Positions 1-6,906 of a DNA stretch of 7,590 nt are shown here, piece after piece. The DNA comes from an uncultured cyanobacterium (GTDB taxonomy: Bacteria > Cyanobacteriota > Vampirovibrionia > Gastranaerophilales > Gastranaerophilaceae). Position 1 is the stretch's first letter; the number at the start of each line of letters is the position of its first letter. The position numbers and the translations under genes are program-made. The stretch spans positions 1-7,590 of the forward strand of contig CAMAML010000050.1 in NCBI GenBank assembly GCA_945836835.1, written 5' to 3'. Under the pieces are notes generated by a model. The model worked only from the letters and a program-made list of their open reading frames with translations. It had not been told where the DNA came from and did no database searches.

Positions 1-1
1 G

Positions 2-236
2 ATACGGTCACGGGTGATGAAGCCGTCGCAGTGATTATAAAAAAATATCCGACGAAATTTCTGAGTTACGTTTTTCGTTTGGTAAAGGTTATAGAATATA
101 TTTTACAGAAGTAAATAATACCATAATTTTACTCATTAATGGTGGCGATAAATCAAAACAATCTAAGGACATAGAAAAGGCTCATGAATTATATAGACAA
201 TGGAGATCTCACAATGAACAAATCAGGCTCGTTTAA
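2..236 (+). pseudogene. HigB-like (HI1419/Gp49-type) toxin, 3' part, apparently frameshifted
   Basis: This is the C-terminal part of a RelE/HigB-superfamily toxin, which normally cuts mRNA on the ribosome. The gene begins left of the window. From about position 33 to the TAA at 234-236 the frame reads DYKKISDEISELRF, then FGKGYRIYF, then NGGDKSKQSKDIEKA. These match the hallmarks of the family (GDxK, ELR, GYRxYF, GGDKSxQxxDIxxA). Upstream, that frame is closed by a TGA at 18-20, while the neighbouring frame (codons from position 2) reads IRSRVMKPSQ, as expected for the preceding helix, and then stops at 32-34. Family spacing between the RV and DYK positions suggests a one- or two-base indel around 20-34. 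The gene therefore looks broken, unless this is a sequencing error. It precedes and overlaps its antitoxin, the toxin-first order typical of this family. The family call is fairly sure; the frameshift rests on about ten visible codons. Confidence 0.72.
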
Positions 237-510
237 CGAATACATTTTAGAAGATTTAAAAACCGACAAAGATATTAAAGAATGGATTAATATCGGGTTT
301 GAGGAATTTTTGCAAGATAATGACTTGAATGCATTTGTCAAGTCGCTTGAATATGCGGTTAGGGCAAAAGATTCCATTTCAGGCATGGCAAAAAAGACGG
401 GGATTTCAAGAAGCAATCTTTACGCAATTTTTAACGGACAACAGAAACCCCAACTTGCCACCGCTTTAAAAATAATAAAAGAATTGGGATATACGGTGCA
501 AGTCGCTTAA
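214..510 (+). CDS. HTH antitoxin of a HigBA-like (HI1420-type) addiction module
   Basis: A 98-residue antitoxin that should bind the adjacent HigB-like toxin and repress the shared operon. I chose the ATG at 214 over the one at 184 because GGAG at 202-205 lies eight bases upstream and family members are about 95-100 residues long. The N-terminal part (residues about 1-50, with FEEFLQDNDLNAFVKSLEYA) is the typical toxin-contacting helical segment. Residues about 54-92 form a Cro/CI-type helix-turn-helix (SISGMAKKTGISRSNLYAIF, then KPQLATALKIIKELGY), the signature of the 'probable addiction module antidote' family. The start overlaps the toxin end by 23 bases, implying coupled translation. The frame is intact even though the toxin frame looks interrupted. 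It could in principle act as a stand-alone regulator; the family call is strong. Confidence 0.88.
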   Translation: MNKSGSFNEYILEDLKTDKDIKEWINIGFEEFLQDNDLNAFVKSLEYAVRAKDSISGMAKKTGISRSNLYAIFNGQQKPQLATALKIIKELGYTVQVA

Positions 511-514
511 CTCT

Positions 515-548
515 AAAAAACGAGGTTCGGCAAAAGTCGAACCTCGTT
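515..548 (-). terminator. Rho-independent terminator of the malQ-TPR/NHL transcript
   Basis: An 11-bp perfect stem (519-529 with 538-548) and an 8-base loop. On the minus strand it is followed by a run of T (complement of A515-A520), so it should end transcripts leaving the TPR-NHL gene, whose stop lies 9 bases before it. On the plus strand the stem is followed by GTAAAAG with no T tract, so termination of the antitoxin transcript here is possible but weaker. Confidence 0.88.
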
Positions 549-556
549 GTAAAAGA

Positions 557-1402
557 CTATATCTTTTGCCTTATCACCGTATTTGACCCCTGAGAGGATA
601 TGAATATCATGCCGTCGGCGATATGCAGGCAATACGGTTGTTTTACGTTACTCAAGAAGTGGGCAAACGCTCCGCTTGGCGAAATTTTTATGATATTGTT
701 GCTGTTGTAGTTTGCAACGTAAATGTTGCCCTTAGGGTCAGAGGCTATGTCAATAGGTCCGTTCAGTTCCGCACCTTTTGCAAAAACACTTTTTACGCCT
801 GACGGGGTAATTTTGGTGATAGAGTTGTTGCTGAAACTTGCGATATATACGTTTCCGTCCTTGTCAGACGTAATCCCCGTCGGACTTGGGATGTCGTTAT
901 AAGCACCGACCGTTTGCGGGATTTTGCGTTGAGCCACCTCTTTTTGAGCCGCCATATCCTTTTGAATGGTTTGCAAATCCGTGTTTAATGACAGTGCCAA
1001 CTGCTGAGCCCTCGGTGCAACCGAGCTGTTTTGAGGGATTATCGAAAGGTACTGTTTTGCGTTGTCAACTTGCCCGAGTTTTACGCTCAATTCCGCCGCA
1101 TTGTAAACCGCCTCATAGTCAGTCGGTTTTCTTACGATAATCTGTTTGAACACGTTCAACGCCCCCGCTCTGTCGTTCAGCAATTCAAGAACAACCCCGA
1201 GGTTATAATATGCGTCAATATAATTTGCGTCCGCATTAATAGCCCGCTGAAACAACTGTGCAGCCTGCTCAAACTGACCGATTTTGTATAAATCTACCCC
1301 TTTGTTGTAATATAGTTTTGCTTCACTGTTGACCTCTGCAAACGCTATGTTTCCCGCAGCCAACACCAAAATGCTCAATATCAAAAATAACTTTTTCTTC
1401 AT
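557..1402 (-). CDS. Secreted TPR and NHL-repeat protein
   Basis: A predicted exported protein of 281 residues made of repeat modules; no enzymatic motif is visible. Residues 1-22 are a Sec signal peptide (MKKK, then a hydrophobic stretch ending AFA before E23). There is no lipobox cysteine, so it should be released by signal peptidase I. Three TPR units follow at about 27-60, 61-94 and 95-128 (for example NYIDAYYNLGVVLELLNDRAG), then a Q/A/K-rich linker to about 165. NHL-type beta-propeller repeats come last, at about 171-212, 213-253 and a partial one to the end (PTGITSDKDGNVYIASF, then PIDIASDPKGNIYVANY). Two and a half blades cannot close a propeller alone. I chose ATG 1402, preceded by AAGG, because MKKK is a natural signal-peptide start; a GTG at 1414 with GAGG upstream is an alternative. 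The ATG lies one base after the malQ stop, so the two genes should be cotranscribed. Role unknown, probably binding or scaffolding outside the cytoplasm. Confidence 0.85.
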   Translation of the reverse strand: MKKKLFLILSILVLAAGNIAFAEVNSEAKLYYNKGVDLYKIGQFEQAAQLFQRAINADANYIDAYYNLGVVLELLNDRAGALNVFKQIIVRKPTDYEAVYNAAELSVKLGQVDNAKQYLSIIPQNSSVAPRAQQLALSLNTDLQTIQKDMAAQKEVAQRKIPQTVGAYNDIPSPTGITSDKDGNVYIASFSNNSITKITPSGVKSVFAKGAELNGPIDIASDPKGNIYVANYNSNNIIKISPSGAFAHFLSNVKQPYCLHIADGMIFISSQGSNTVIRQKI

Positions 1403-1403
1403 A

Positions 1404-3269
1404 TTAGCCTTCACTCAATTCCTCAATTAACTTTTTGTGCTTGTTTGCAAACTCTTTTCCTCTTGCAATTATAGCAAGTTTCAAAATTTTTGCAAGATCT
1501 ATACAATTCAGTTCCCTAAAATTGTCGGGAAGTCTCAAACTCCAGTTAGCATCTCCCGAAGTTCCCGGACGATTGTACACGTCATATACGTTGAAATAAT
1601 CCGTAAAGAAAATTTGGATGTTTTCGGCTTTTGACGCAAAGATTTCGACCAATTTTGTCTGTGCCAAAAATTCCGCATTCTTTGTCAACTCAACGATTAA
1701 ATCGTCTTTGTTTTCCCAATCAGGAAAATCCATATCTTCAACAAGGTTCTTGACGTGTAGGTAACCTTCATGAGTGTTTACCATTGAATCCGCCCACATC
1801 TTGATAGGCTGATTGTCGTGAGTGCCGACCATAGCCCAGCATTTTTCGTCGATGTTTTTAAGTCGATACGGATCTTTCGGTTTTTCGGGTTCGGTGAACT
1901 GGGTCAACTTCATCCCTTGTAATTTGTACTCTTTCATAACCGCAGCGACAGGGTTTGTCAAAGTTCCCAAATCCTCGCAGACGATGCTGTCTTTGTCAAG
2001 CCCTTCTTCTTTTGCGGCTGCAATAACGATTTTTTCGATTAATCTGCCGTAAAGCTTTACCTGCTTAGAAGTCAAAGTCTTAACCCTTTTTTCCTTGTCG
2101 GGCTTAATTTCGTTGTCCAAGTCCTCAATAGATGGGATTGCAAACTGTTGCAAGAACGGGTGTTCGGGCGACGAATAGAGCCTTCCCGCACCTTCTTCAA
2201 CCTTCGGTTTTTTGCCCGCCTTATAAACCCACGGGTCGATAAGCCCTACGATGTGGTCAATTCTGACCCCGCCCGGATTTTCTTTGAACATTTTTTTGAA
2301 CAGGTTCTTCATCAAGATACCGCCCTCGTCCAAATCTCCGTTTGATTTAAAGAGTTTTTCGGGGTTCATAACAGGAAATCCCCATGCCTGCCCGTCTTTT
2401 GAGAAATAATCAGGCGGACAACCCAGCATCCAGCCGTCTAAAAAGAGGGACTGATACGCCCAACAATCTCTGTCCGAGAAGGCAACTTGCCTGTCCGCAA
2501 TCATTTTTATGTTCTTTTTCTTTGCGTAATCTAAAGTCTTTTGGGTTTGTTTTGCCAAAACAAATTGGACAAACTTGTAAAGCTCTATTTCGTCCTCGTA
2601 TTTCTTGGAAATTTCTGCTATGCGTTTTCCGTAGTTAATTTTTTCTTCGTATGATTTCGGGTTGAAGAGGTTTTTGTCTACTTCGGAGTTCCATAAAGGC
2701 CAGTAGTCGTTACCGTGTTCAACCGAAAGTGCCTCGTACAAGCTGTCTTTGTCAAGCCAAAAATCGTTTTCGAGCTTATAGGAGTTAAATTCTTTCATCA
2801 ATTTTTTGTCGTTAAGCTGTTTGAAATTTTTCCACGCCTCTCTTAGAGCAATTTCTTGTTTTAAGTAGATATAAGAATAAGCGGTTTTGTTCTTGCCCGC
2901 ATTAGGGTTAGCGGATACAATCGAGTTGTAAGTTTCTTCGGACAGAATATTTTTCCATTCGTTTTCGGTAAGCTGTTTTAAATCGATAAACAACGGGTTG
3001 CCGGAAAAAATCGTCCCCGTGTAAGGCGATGAGTCGCACGCCTTGGTCTTACCTGCAGGACCCAGTTGAAGAGAGTTAAAAATTCCGCTTGCAAAATCGA
3101 TGATTTCTTTCCCGCCGTTTGAGTTGACCGAGCCAAAACCCGTGTTTTCGCCTGCCACAGACGGAAAACTCCCGCTGTGCATAATGAGTGCGAAATTCTT
3201 TTTGCCCAAAACTTTCAACGCTTTTTCGATAGTCTTTGTCGCATCTTTTCTAAGTAACGTGCAAACCAT
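1404..3269 (-). CDS. malQ: 4-alpha-glucanotransferase (GH77, amylomaltase)
   Basis: A cytoplasmic disproportionating enzyme that moves alpha-1,4-glucan segments between maltodextrins or onto glucose. Counting from the ATG at 3269, the protein has 621 residues. The substrate-side motif LQLGPAGKTK and SPYTGTIFSGNPLFIDL lie at 67-96, and GCPPDYFSKDGQAWG at 283-297. The catalytic residues are all present: nucleophile D338 in GVRIDH, acid/base E432 in CEDLG, and D485 in GTHDN. NRPGTSGDANWSLRLP near the C-terminus completes the family pattern. It is longer than the usual 500 or so residues; the extra length seems to be a charged, lysine-rich stretch at about 105-250. I chose ATG 3269 because AAGGAGAGGG lies just upstream at 3278-3287 and a promoter lies before that; the open frame further upstream lacks family similarity and would overlap ldcA. 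No glycogen or maltose genes are visible nearby. Confidence 0.95.
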   Translation of the reverse strand: MVCTLLRKDATKTIEKALKVLGKKNFALIMHSGSFPSVAGENTGFGSVNSNGGKEIIDFASGIFNSLQLGPAGKTKACDSSPYTGTIFSGNPLFIDLKQLTENEWKNILSEETYNSIVSANPNAGKNKTAYSYIYLKQEIALREAWKNFKQLNDKKLMKEFNSYKLENDFWLDKDSLYEALSVEHGNDYWPLWNSEVDKNLFNPKSYEEKINYGKRIAEISKKYEDEIELYKFVQFVLAKQTQKTLDYAKKKNIKMIADRQVAFSDRDCWAYQSLFLDGWMLGCPPDYFSKDGQAWGFPVMNPEKLFKSNGDLDEGGILMKNLFKKMFKENPGGVRIDHIVGLIDPWVYKAGKKPKVEEGAGRLYSSPEHPFLQQFAIPSIEDLDNEIKPDKEKRVKTLTSKQVKLYGRLIEKIVIAAAKEEGLDKDSIVCEDLGTLTNPVAAVMKEYKLQGMKLTQFTEPEKPKDPYRLKNIDEKCWAMVGTHDNQPIKMWADSMVNTHEGYLHVKNLVEDMDFPDWENKDDLIVELTKNAEFLAQTKLVEIFASKAENIQIFFTDYFNVYDVYNRPGTSGDANWSLRLPDNFRELNCIDLAKILKLAIIARGKEFANKHKKLIEELSEG

Positions 3270-3307
3270 ATAATAAACCCTCTCCTTATAAACTATAACA
3301 CTACTTA

Positions 3308-3336
3308 ATTTTACCATGAGTAAAGTTTTTTTGCAA
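3308..3336 (-). promoter_or_regulatory. Sigma-70-type promoter for malQ
   Basis: On the minus strand TTGCAA (3336-3331) and TAAAAT (3313-3308) are separated by exactly 17 bases. Transcription would start near 3300, giving a leader of about 30 bases that includes the AAGGAGAGGG ribosome-binding site at 3278-3287. It lies in the 79-base gap between the ldcA stop and the malQ start, so malQ and the TPR-NHL gene can be expressed independently of ldcA. Confidence 0.68.
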
Positions 3337-3348
3337 CTCGTAAAACAT

Positions 3349-4248
3349 TTAATCTCCGTGAAAATTGCCCTGAAGTCGTAAATCTTTATCAAGTACGGCA
3401 CCTACCCCAATCGGCACCGTTTGCTTGTCTTTTGCGTGAGAAAATTTGAACCCCGAAAAAGTCGGCACATTTAACTCGTCCGCAAGCTCTCTGAATGTGT
3501 CTGCCAAAAACTTTTCACCCCCGGAAATATCCGTAAACTCGCCCAAGGCAAGCCCTGCAATGTTTCGGCGAAATTTTTCAATCCTTATCAACTGCCGAAA
3601 CATCTTGTCGATTTTGTAAACGGGTTCTGCGACATCTTCCGCAAAGAATATAAACTTTTCATCGGGAATAAAATCAGTCCCGCAAAGAGACACAACCGTG
3701 GCGAGGTTCCCGCCCCACAAAATGCCTTCGGCATGCCCGCTTTTTATGGTAGTTGTCGGAGAATAAGTTTCGGTTTCACCGCTCAGAACTTTGAAAAAAG
3801 ATTTTTCGCTTAACTCGGACACCTCCACTCCCGAAAAATCGCTCTGAAACATCGGAGATGAGTAGCTCACCAGTCCCGCTTTCTTCAAAAACATCAGGGA
3901 AAGTGCCGTCACATCGGAATACCCGCAAAAAATCTTCGGGTTGCGTCGTACAAGCTCGTAGTCAATTTTGTCCAAAAGCCTTATTGCTCCGTAGCCGCCC
4001 CTCGCGCATAAAATTGCGTCGATATTTTCATCCTCAAACGCCCAATGCAAATCCTCCAACCGCTCTTCGTCGCTTCCCGCCAAAAATCGGTCGGACTTAA
4101 AGAGGTTTTTGCCCAAAATTATCTCAAACCCTTTTTCTTCAAAATATTTTTTTGCCGAAAAAATTTTTACCTCATCAACCGCTCCCGACGGGGCTATTAC
4201 ACCAATTCTGCTTCCGATTTTAAGTTTTTCGGGTTTAATTATCGTCAT
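3349..4248 (-). CDS. ldcA: Muramoyltetrapeptide LD-carboxypeptidase (peptidase S66)
   Basis: A cytoplasmic serine peptidase that removes the terminal D-alanine from muropeptide tetrapeptides during cell-wall recycling. Its 299 residues are the normal family length, with no signal peptide. The N-terminal domain starts with GSRIGVIAPSG (about 12-22) and carries CARGGYGAIRLLD (81-93) and the nucleophile S111 in CGYSDVTAL. The C-terminal domain supplies the other two catalytic residues: E204 in FFAEDVAEPVYKID, and H271 in KFSHAKDKQTVPIG. The ATG at 4248 is preceded by AAGGGA about seven bases upstream. It diverges from dnaX across a 40-base gap and reads toward malQ. S66 also includes microcin-immunity (MccF-like) proteins; the overall match to LdcA makes recycling the better call. 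Confidence 0.93.
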   Translation of the reverse strand: MTIIKPEKLKIGSRIGVIAPSGAVDEVKIFSAKKYFEEKGFEIILGKNLFKSDRFLAGSDEERLEDLHWAFEDENIDAILCARGGYGAIRLLDKIDYELVRRNPKIFCGYSDVTALSLMFLKKAGLVSYSSPMFQSDFSGVEVSELSEKSFFKVLSGETETYSPTTTIKSGHAEGILWGGNLATVVSLCGTDFIPDEKFIFFAEDVAEPVYKIDKMFRQLIRIEKFRRNIAGLALGEFTDISGGEKFLADTFRELADELNVPTFSGFKFSHAKDKQTVPIGVGAVLDKDLRLQGNFHGD

Positions 4249-4273
4249 AAAAATATCCCTTTTTTTATTCTTC

Positions 4274-4289
4274 TGTTATAATAATAGCA
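4274..4289. promoter_or_regulatory. Overlapping divergent extended -10 promoters (ldcA and dnaX)
   Basis: On the plus strand TG (4274-4275), one base, then TATAAT (4277-4282) is a perfect extended -10; the predicted start of transcription, six to seven bases on, is the dnaX ATG at 4289. On the minus strand TG (4289-4288), one base, then TATTAT (4286-4281) is an extended -10 for ldcA, with a start near 4274 and a leader of about 25 bases carrying AAGGGA. The two elements share 4281-4282, so the polymerases should exclude each other. I see no good -35 for either, which an extended -10 can tolerate. Confidence 0.6.
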
Positions 4290-6226
4290 TGAACGAGAAA
4301 TACATACCTTTATACAGAAAATATCGTCCGCAAAAATTGGAAGAAATAGTCGGACAATCGCACATCAAGAAGGCGTTGACGAACGCAATTTCCATGGGCA
4401 GAATTTCGCATGCCTACCTTTTCACGGGACCAAGAGGAACGGGGAAAACTTCAACCGCAAGAATTTTTGCCAAATCCCTCAACTGTAAAGACGGACCGAC
4501 TATCACGCCGTGCGGGGTTTGCGAAAACTGTAAAGATATTACAAATTCCGTCCCGATGGACGTAATCGAAATCGACGCGGCAAGCAACAGAAAAGTCGAG
4601 GATGCCCAAAACATCTTGGAAAAGGTTATGTACGCTCCCGTCAACAGCAGATACAAAATTTACATCATCGACGAAGTCCACATGCTCTCAAACACGGCAT
4701 TCAATGCGTTGTTGAAAACCCTTGAAGAACCGCCGAAAAACGTTGTGTTTATTCTTGCAACAACCGAGGTTCACAAGGTGCTTGACACCATTAAAAGCCG
4801 TTGCCAAAGGTTCGATTTCAAACGTATTACGACGGATGATATTGTTAAACACCTTCGATATATCTCGGACAAAGAAAATATTAACATCACGGACGAGGCG
4901 CTTTTCACCATCGCCAAAAACTCGGCGGGCGGAATGCGTGACAGTATCGCACTCTTAGACCAGCTGAGCATTTTAGACGGCGAAAACGCAATCTCGACGG
5001 ACGATATAAATAATCTTTTGGGCAGAATTTCTTTTGATACTCTAAACGCTCTTGCTCAAAACATTATCACCTCAAACCCGCAAGGAGCTATCGAGGTTTT
5101 GGAAAATATTTATAACTCGGGCAACGAGCCGAGCCAGATTTTGGAAAACCTTCTCGGATATTTCAAAAATTTGCTTATCGTAAAAAATTGCAAACCCGAA
5201 ATTATTTTTGAGCTGACCCAGCTTAACGAGGCACAGATTAAAGAACTTCAAAATCAAAGCCAAGACCTTGAAACTCACCAAATCACGTTTTTGATAGAAA
5301 AAACTTCCAACTACGTAAAAGAGGTCAAAATGGCAACAAACGCAAGGTTATGGCTCGAAGTCGGGGTTATAGATTTGGCAAATTTGACCGAAAACACAAA
5401 GCTGATAGAGCTTCAGGACAGACTCACCCGACTTGAAGGCGGAGCAGTGCCTACTTCTGCTCCGACATATTCGGCAAAAGCTCCGGAAAGATCGGTTGCG
5501 GAAATCCAAAACCAAATAAAATCACGCCTCGCCGCCGCAACTCAACCAAAAAACGAACCCGTTGCACCACCACAATCTTTTGCAAAACCGGTGACAGCTC
5601 CCGAGCCTGCAAAACCTTCCGAGAAAACACCAACGGTTGAAGAGTTTTCACCAATGCCTAAATCAAAACCCGCACAAGGTTCTGATATAGCGACTTTGTG
5701 GGGAATGATGCTCGGAAATATTTCCTCTGTTCCGACAAGAGCGTTGTTGAAACAGTGGGCAAACCCGATTAAAGTTTCGGCGGAAGAAACAATTTTCACG
5801 ATGAAAAACGAAGTCCTTATGCAACAGTTTTCGTCGGGCAACAAACGCCAAGTCATAACAGACGCCCTGGATACATTGTTCGGACAGACAAATTCTAAGT
5901 TCACCGTAAGATTACCTCAAGCGGGCGATGCGGTCATAAAACCCGTAGCACAAAGCGTCCCGCAACCAAAACCGATTGGCTCGGCACCCGCTCAACCAAA
6001 ACAACAACCTAATCCGTCGGCGACACCCGAACCGCCAAAACCCGTTGAGGAAGAAGCAGTCGACCCGACAATAGAGGAAAACTTAATGGCGGCACGTGCC
6101 GATGTCGGCGGACTTGAAGGCGAAAAAGAGGTTCAACCTCAGAAAAAACCTTCCGAACTTTCAATCGGACATTCCGATCAGGTGAATATGGTCATGGATC
6201 TTTTTGACGGAAAGATTATTGAATAG
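4289..6226 (+). CDS. dnaX: DNA polymerase III clamp loader subunit tau/gamma
   Basis: The ATPase of the replication clamp loader; it opens and loads the beta clamp and, as tau, ties the loader to the polymerase. The protein has 645 residues, close to E. coli tau. It opens LYRKYRPQKLEEIVGQ, the usual DnaX start. Visible in order are Walker A GPRGTGKT (47-54), a four-cysteine zinc module (C66, C75, C78, C81), Walker B IIDEVH (126-131), sensor 1 LATTE, the arginine finger R171 in SRC, and sensor 2 R217 in GGMRDS. The collar domain follows to about 370. A proline-rich linker (about 385-463) leads to a folded tau-type domain (about 465-543, with LWGMMLGNISS and MKNEVLMQQF), then a second proline-rich linker and a C-terminal peptide MVMDLFDGKII. 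There is no Shine-Dalgarno before the ATG at 4289 and a promoter sits directly upstream, so the message is probably leaderless. A possible frameshift site lies at codon 421. Confidence 0.97.
   Translation: MNEKYIPLYRKYRPQKLEEIVGQSHIKKALTNAISMGRISHAYLFTGPRGTGKTSTARIFAKSLNCKDGPTITPCGVCENCKDITNSVPMDVIEIDAASNRKVEDAQNILEKVMYAPVNSRYKIYIIDEVHMLSNTAFNALLKTLEEPPKNVVFILATTEVHKVLDTIKSRCQRFDFKRITTDDIVKHLRYISDKENINITDEALFTIAKNSAGGMRDSIALLDQLSILDGENAISTDDINNLLGRISFDTLNALAQNIITSNPQGAIEVLENIYNSGNEPSQILENLLGYFKNLLIVKNCKPEIIFELTQLNEAQIKELQNQSQDLETHQITFLIEKTSNYVKEVKMATNARLWLEVGVIDLANLTENTKLIELQDRLTRLEGGAVPTSAPTYSAKAPERSVAEIQNQIKSRLAAATQPKNEPVAPPQSFAKPVTAPEPAKPSEKTPTVEEFSPMPKSKPAQGSDIATLWGMMLGNISSVPTRALLKQWANPIKVSAEETIFTMKNEVLMQQFSSGNKRQVITDALDTLFGQTNSKFTVRLPQAGDAVIKPVAQSVPQPKPIGSAPAQPKQQPNPSATPEPPKPVEEEAVDPTIEENLMAARADVGGLEGEKEVQPQKKPSELSIGHSDQVNMVMDLFDGKIIE
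5548..5554 (+). other. Candidate -1 slippery heptamer A AAA AAC in dnaX
   Basis: The heptamer is in the correct phase for -1 slippage (CCA AAA AAC, codons 420-422). The -1 frame then stays open for 28 codons and ends at TGA 5638-5640, giving a gamma-like protein of about 450 residues that lacks the tau domain. In E. coli the dnaX site is at about codon 430 and uses A AAA AAG. I find no upstream stimulatory Shine-Dalgarno and only a weak 5-bp stem downstream (5562-5566 with 5581-5585), so this is only a candidate. Confidence 0.3.
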
Positions 6227-6227
6227 C

Positions 6228-6247
6228 CCCGCAAGGCGGGAATTTTT
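6228..6247 (+). terminator. Rho-independent terminator of dnaX
   Basis: An all-GC 5-bp stem (CCCGC 6228-6232 with GCGGG 6236-6240) and an AAG loop, followed by AATTTTT. It begins two bases after the dnaX stop codon. Confidence 0.8.
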
Positions 6248-6311
6248 AACATTCATTTTGGCATTGTGAGAGTTATTGTTGCCCGTAACTGTTCTCTATT
6301 CATACGTGTAA

Positions 6312-6520
6312 TACTGTCCAATAAAATTTTGTTCCGGGGTATTTGGTGGAAAAGCAGTGGTACTTACCCCTCTCCGTCGGGAGTACTACTGTCCGAGATA
6401 AATTTTATGACCATAACAACCGTCCCGAAGGAACGGAAAAAGGCGGCAAACTACCCCTCTCCGCTGGGAGAGGTCGCAGTTGTTGCCGAGGGACGAGGCG
6501 TACAAATGCGGGTGAGGGTC
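6312..6520. repeat. Non-coding, hairpin-rich repeat region between dnaX and hicB
   Basis: I see no convincing gene in 6248-6543. A 19-base unit, TACCCCTCTCC-G-two bases-GGGAG, occurs at 6365-6383 and 6452-6470 (17 of 19 identical). TACTGTCC followed by an ATAAA/TTTT tract occurs at 6312 and again at 6387. Copy two forms a 7-bp hairpin with a tetraloop (6456-6462 with 6467-6473) and is followed about 40 bases later by GGGTGAGGGT. Copy one is enclosed by a 10-bp stem, 6355-6364 with 6382-6391, with one G-T pair. The CCTCTCC...GGAGAGG...GGGTGAGGG layout resembles dispersed intergenic repeats that I recall from many bacterial genomes. Whether it is multicopy here cannot be told from one window. 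Confidence 0.5.
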
Positions 6521-6543
6521 AGACATGTACTTAGCAAAAATAA

Positions 6544-6906
6544 TTATGCGGTTTCTCTTAAAAACAAGTCCGTCGCCTCATCTATAATGGAATTTATACT
6601 TTTCCCCGTCGACTTTGCCCTTTGAGCCAATTTATAGTGTTTTTCAGAAGTTGTCCTGTATGGGATTTGCCCCTTGTAATCAGCAGGACTTAACGGCTCG
6701 GGAATATTATACCCCGCCTCCAAACAAGCAGAAATATAAGATTTTAAAGCCTCTTTTATTTGATGAGTTGCTTCTTCAATAGTTTCACCATCGGCAATAC
6801 AACCGTTTAATTCGGCTATTGTTGCAATATAACATTGATCTTCAATCGACCATTCAAAACGATATGTCCAATTAAGTTTCATATAATAATCAATACTGTT
6901 TGTCAT
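6544..6906 (-). CDS. hicB: HicB-family antitoxin
   Basis: A 120-residue antitoxin that binds and blocks the HicA RNase and represses its own operon. Residues about 13-75 are the partially degraded RNase H-like HicB fold (YRFEWSIEDQCYIATIAELN, GCIADGETIEEA, then IKEALKSYISACLEAGYNIPEP). Residues about 83-117 (PYRTTSEKHYKLAQRAKSTG, then SINSIIDEATDLFL) look like a ribbon-helix-helix DNA-binding domain. The ATG at 6906 has a strong AAGGAGG at 6916-6922, which lies inside hicA, and the two frames overlap by 17 bases, the usual coupled layout. The frame is intact although its partner hicA has a stop at codon 3. No clear terminator follows it; the repeat region begins close downstream. The family call is strong. 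Confidence 0.92.
   Translation of the reverse strand: MTNSIDYYMKLNWTYRFEWSIEDQCYIATIAELNGCIADGETIEEATHQIKEALKSYISACLEAGYNIPEPLSPADYKGQIPYRTTSEKHYKLAQRAKSTGKSINSIIDEATDLFLRETA

Noticed and set aside
184..213. Antitoxin start at ATG 184
   Set aside because: It has no good ribosome-binding site and would add ten residues not typical of the family; ATG 214 has GGAG at the right distance.
511..556. Terminator for the antitoxin on the plus strand
   Set aside because: No T tract follows the hairpin in that direction, so I assign it mainly to the minus-strand operon.
886..1291. Plus-strand open frames opposite the TPR-NHL gene
   Set aside because: The sense protein has clear signal peptide, TPR and NHL motifs; the opposite frames have none and look like shadows.
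3270..3401. Upstream extension of the malQ frame to 3401
   Set aside because: It crosses the promoter and ribosome-binding site and overlaps the end of ldcA; the GH77-like sequence begins after 3269.
4109..4288. Upstream extension of the dnaX frame to an ATG at 4109
   Set aside because: The 60 extra residues run antisense through ldcA, are not DnaX-like, and would precede the normal DnaX N-terminus.
6355..6473. Short CRISPR-like array
   Set aside because: Only two unequal 19-base copies occur, with no regular spacer and no cas genes.
6266..6625. Plus-strand open frame across the repeat region and the end of hicB
   Set aside because: The predicted protein simply translates repeat DNA and runs antisense into hicB, and no clear ribosome-binding site is seen.
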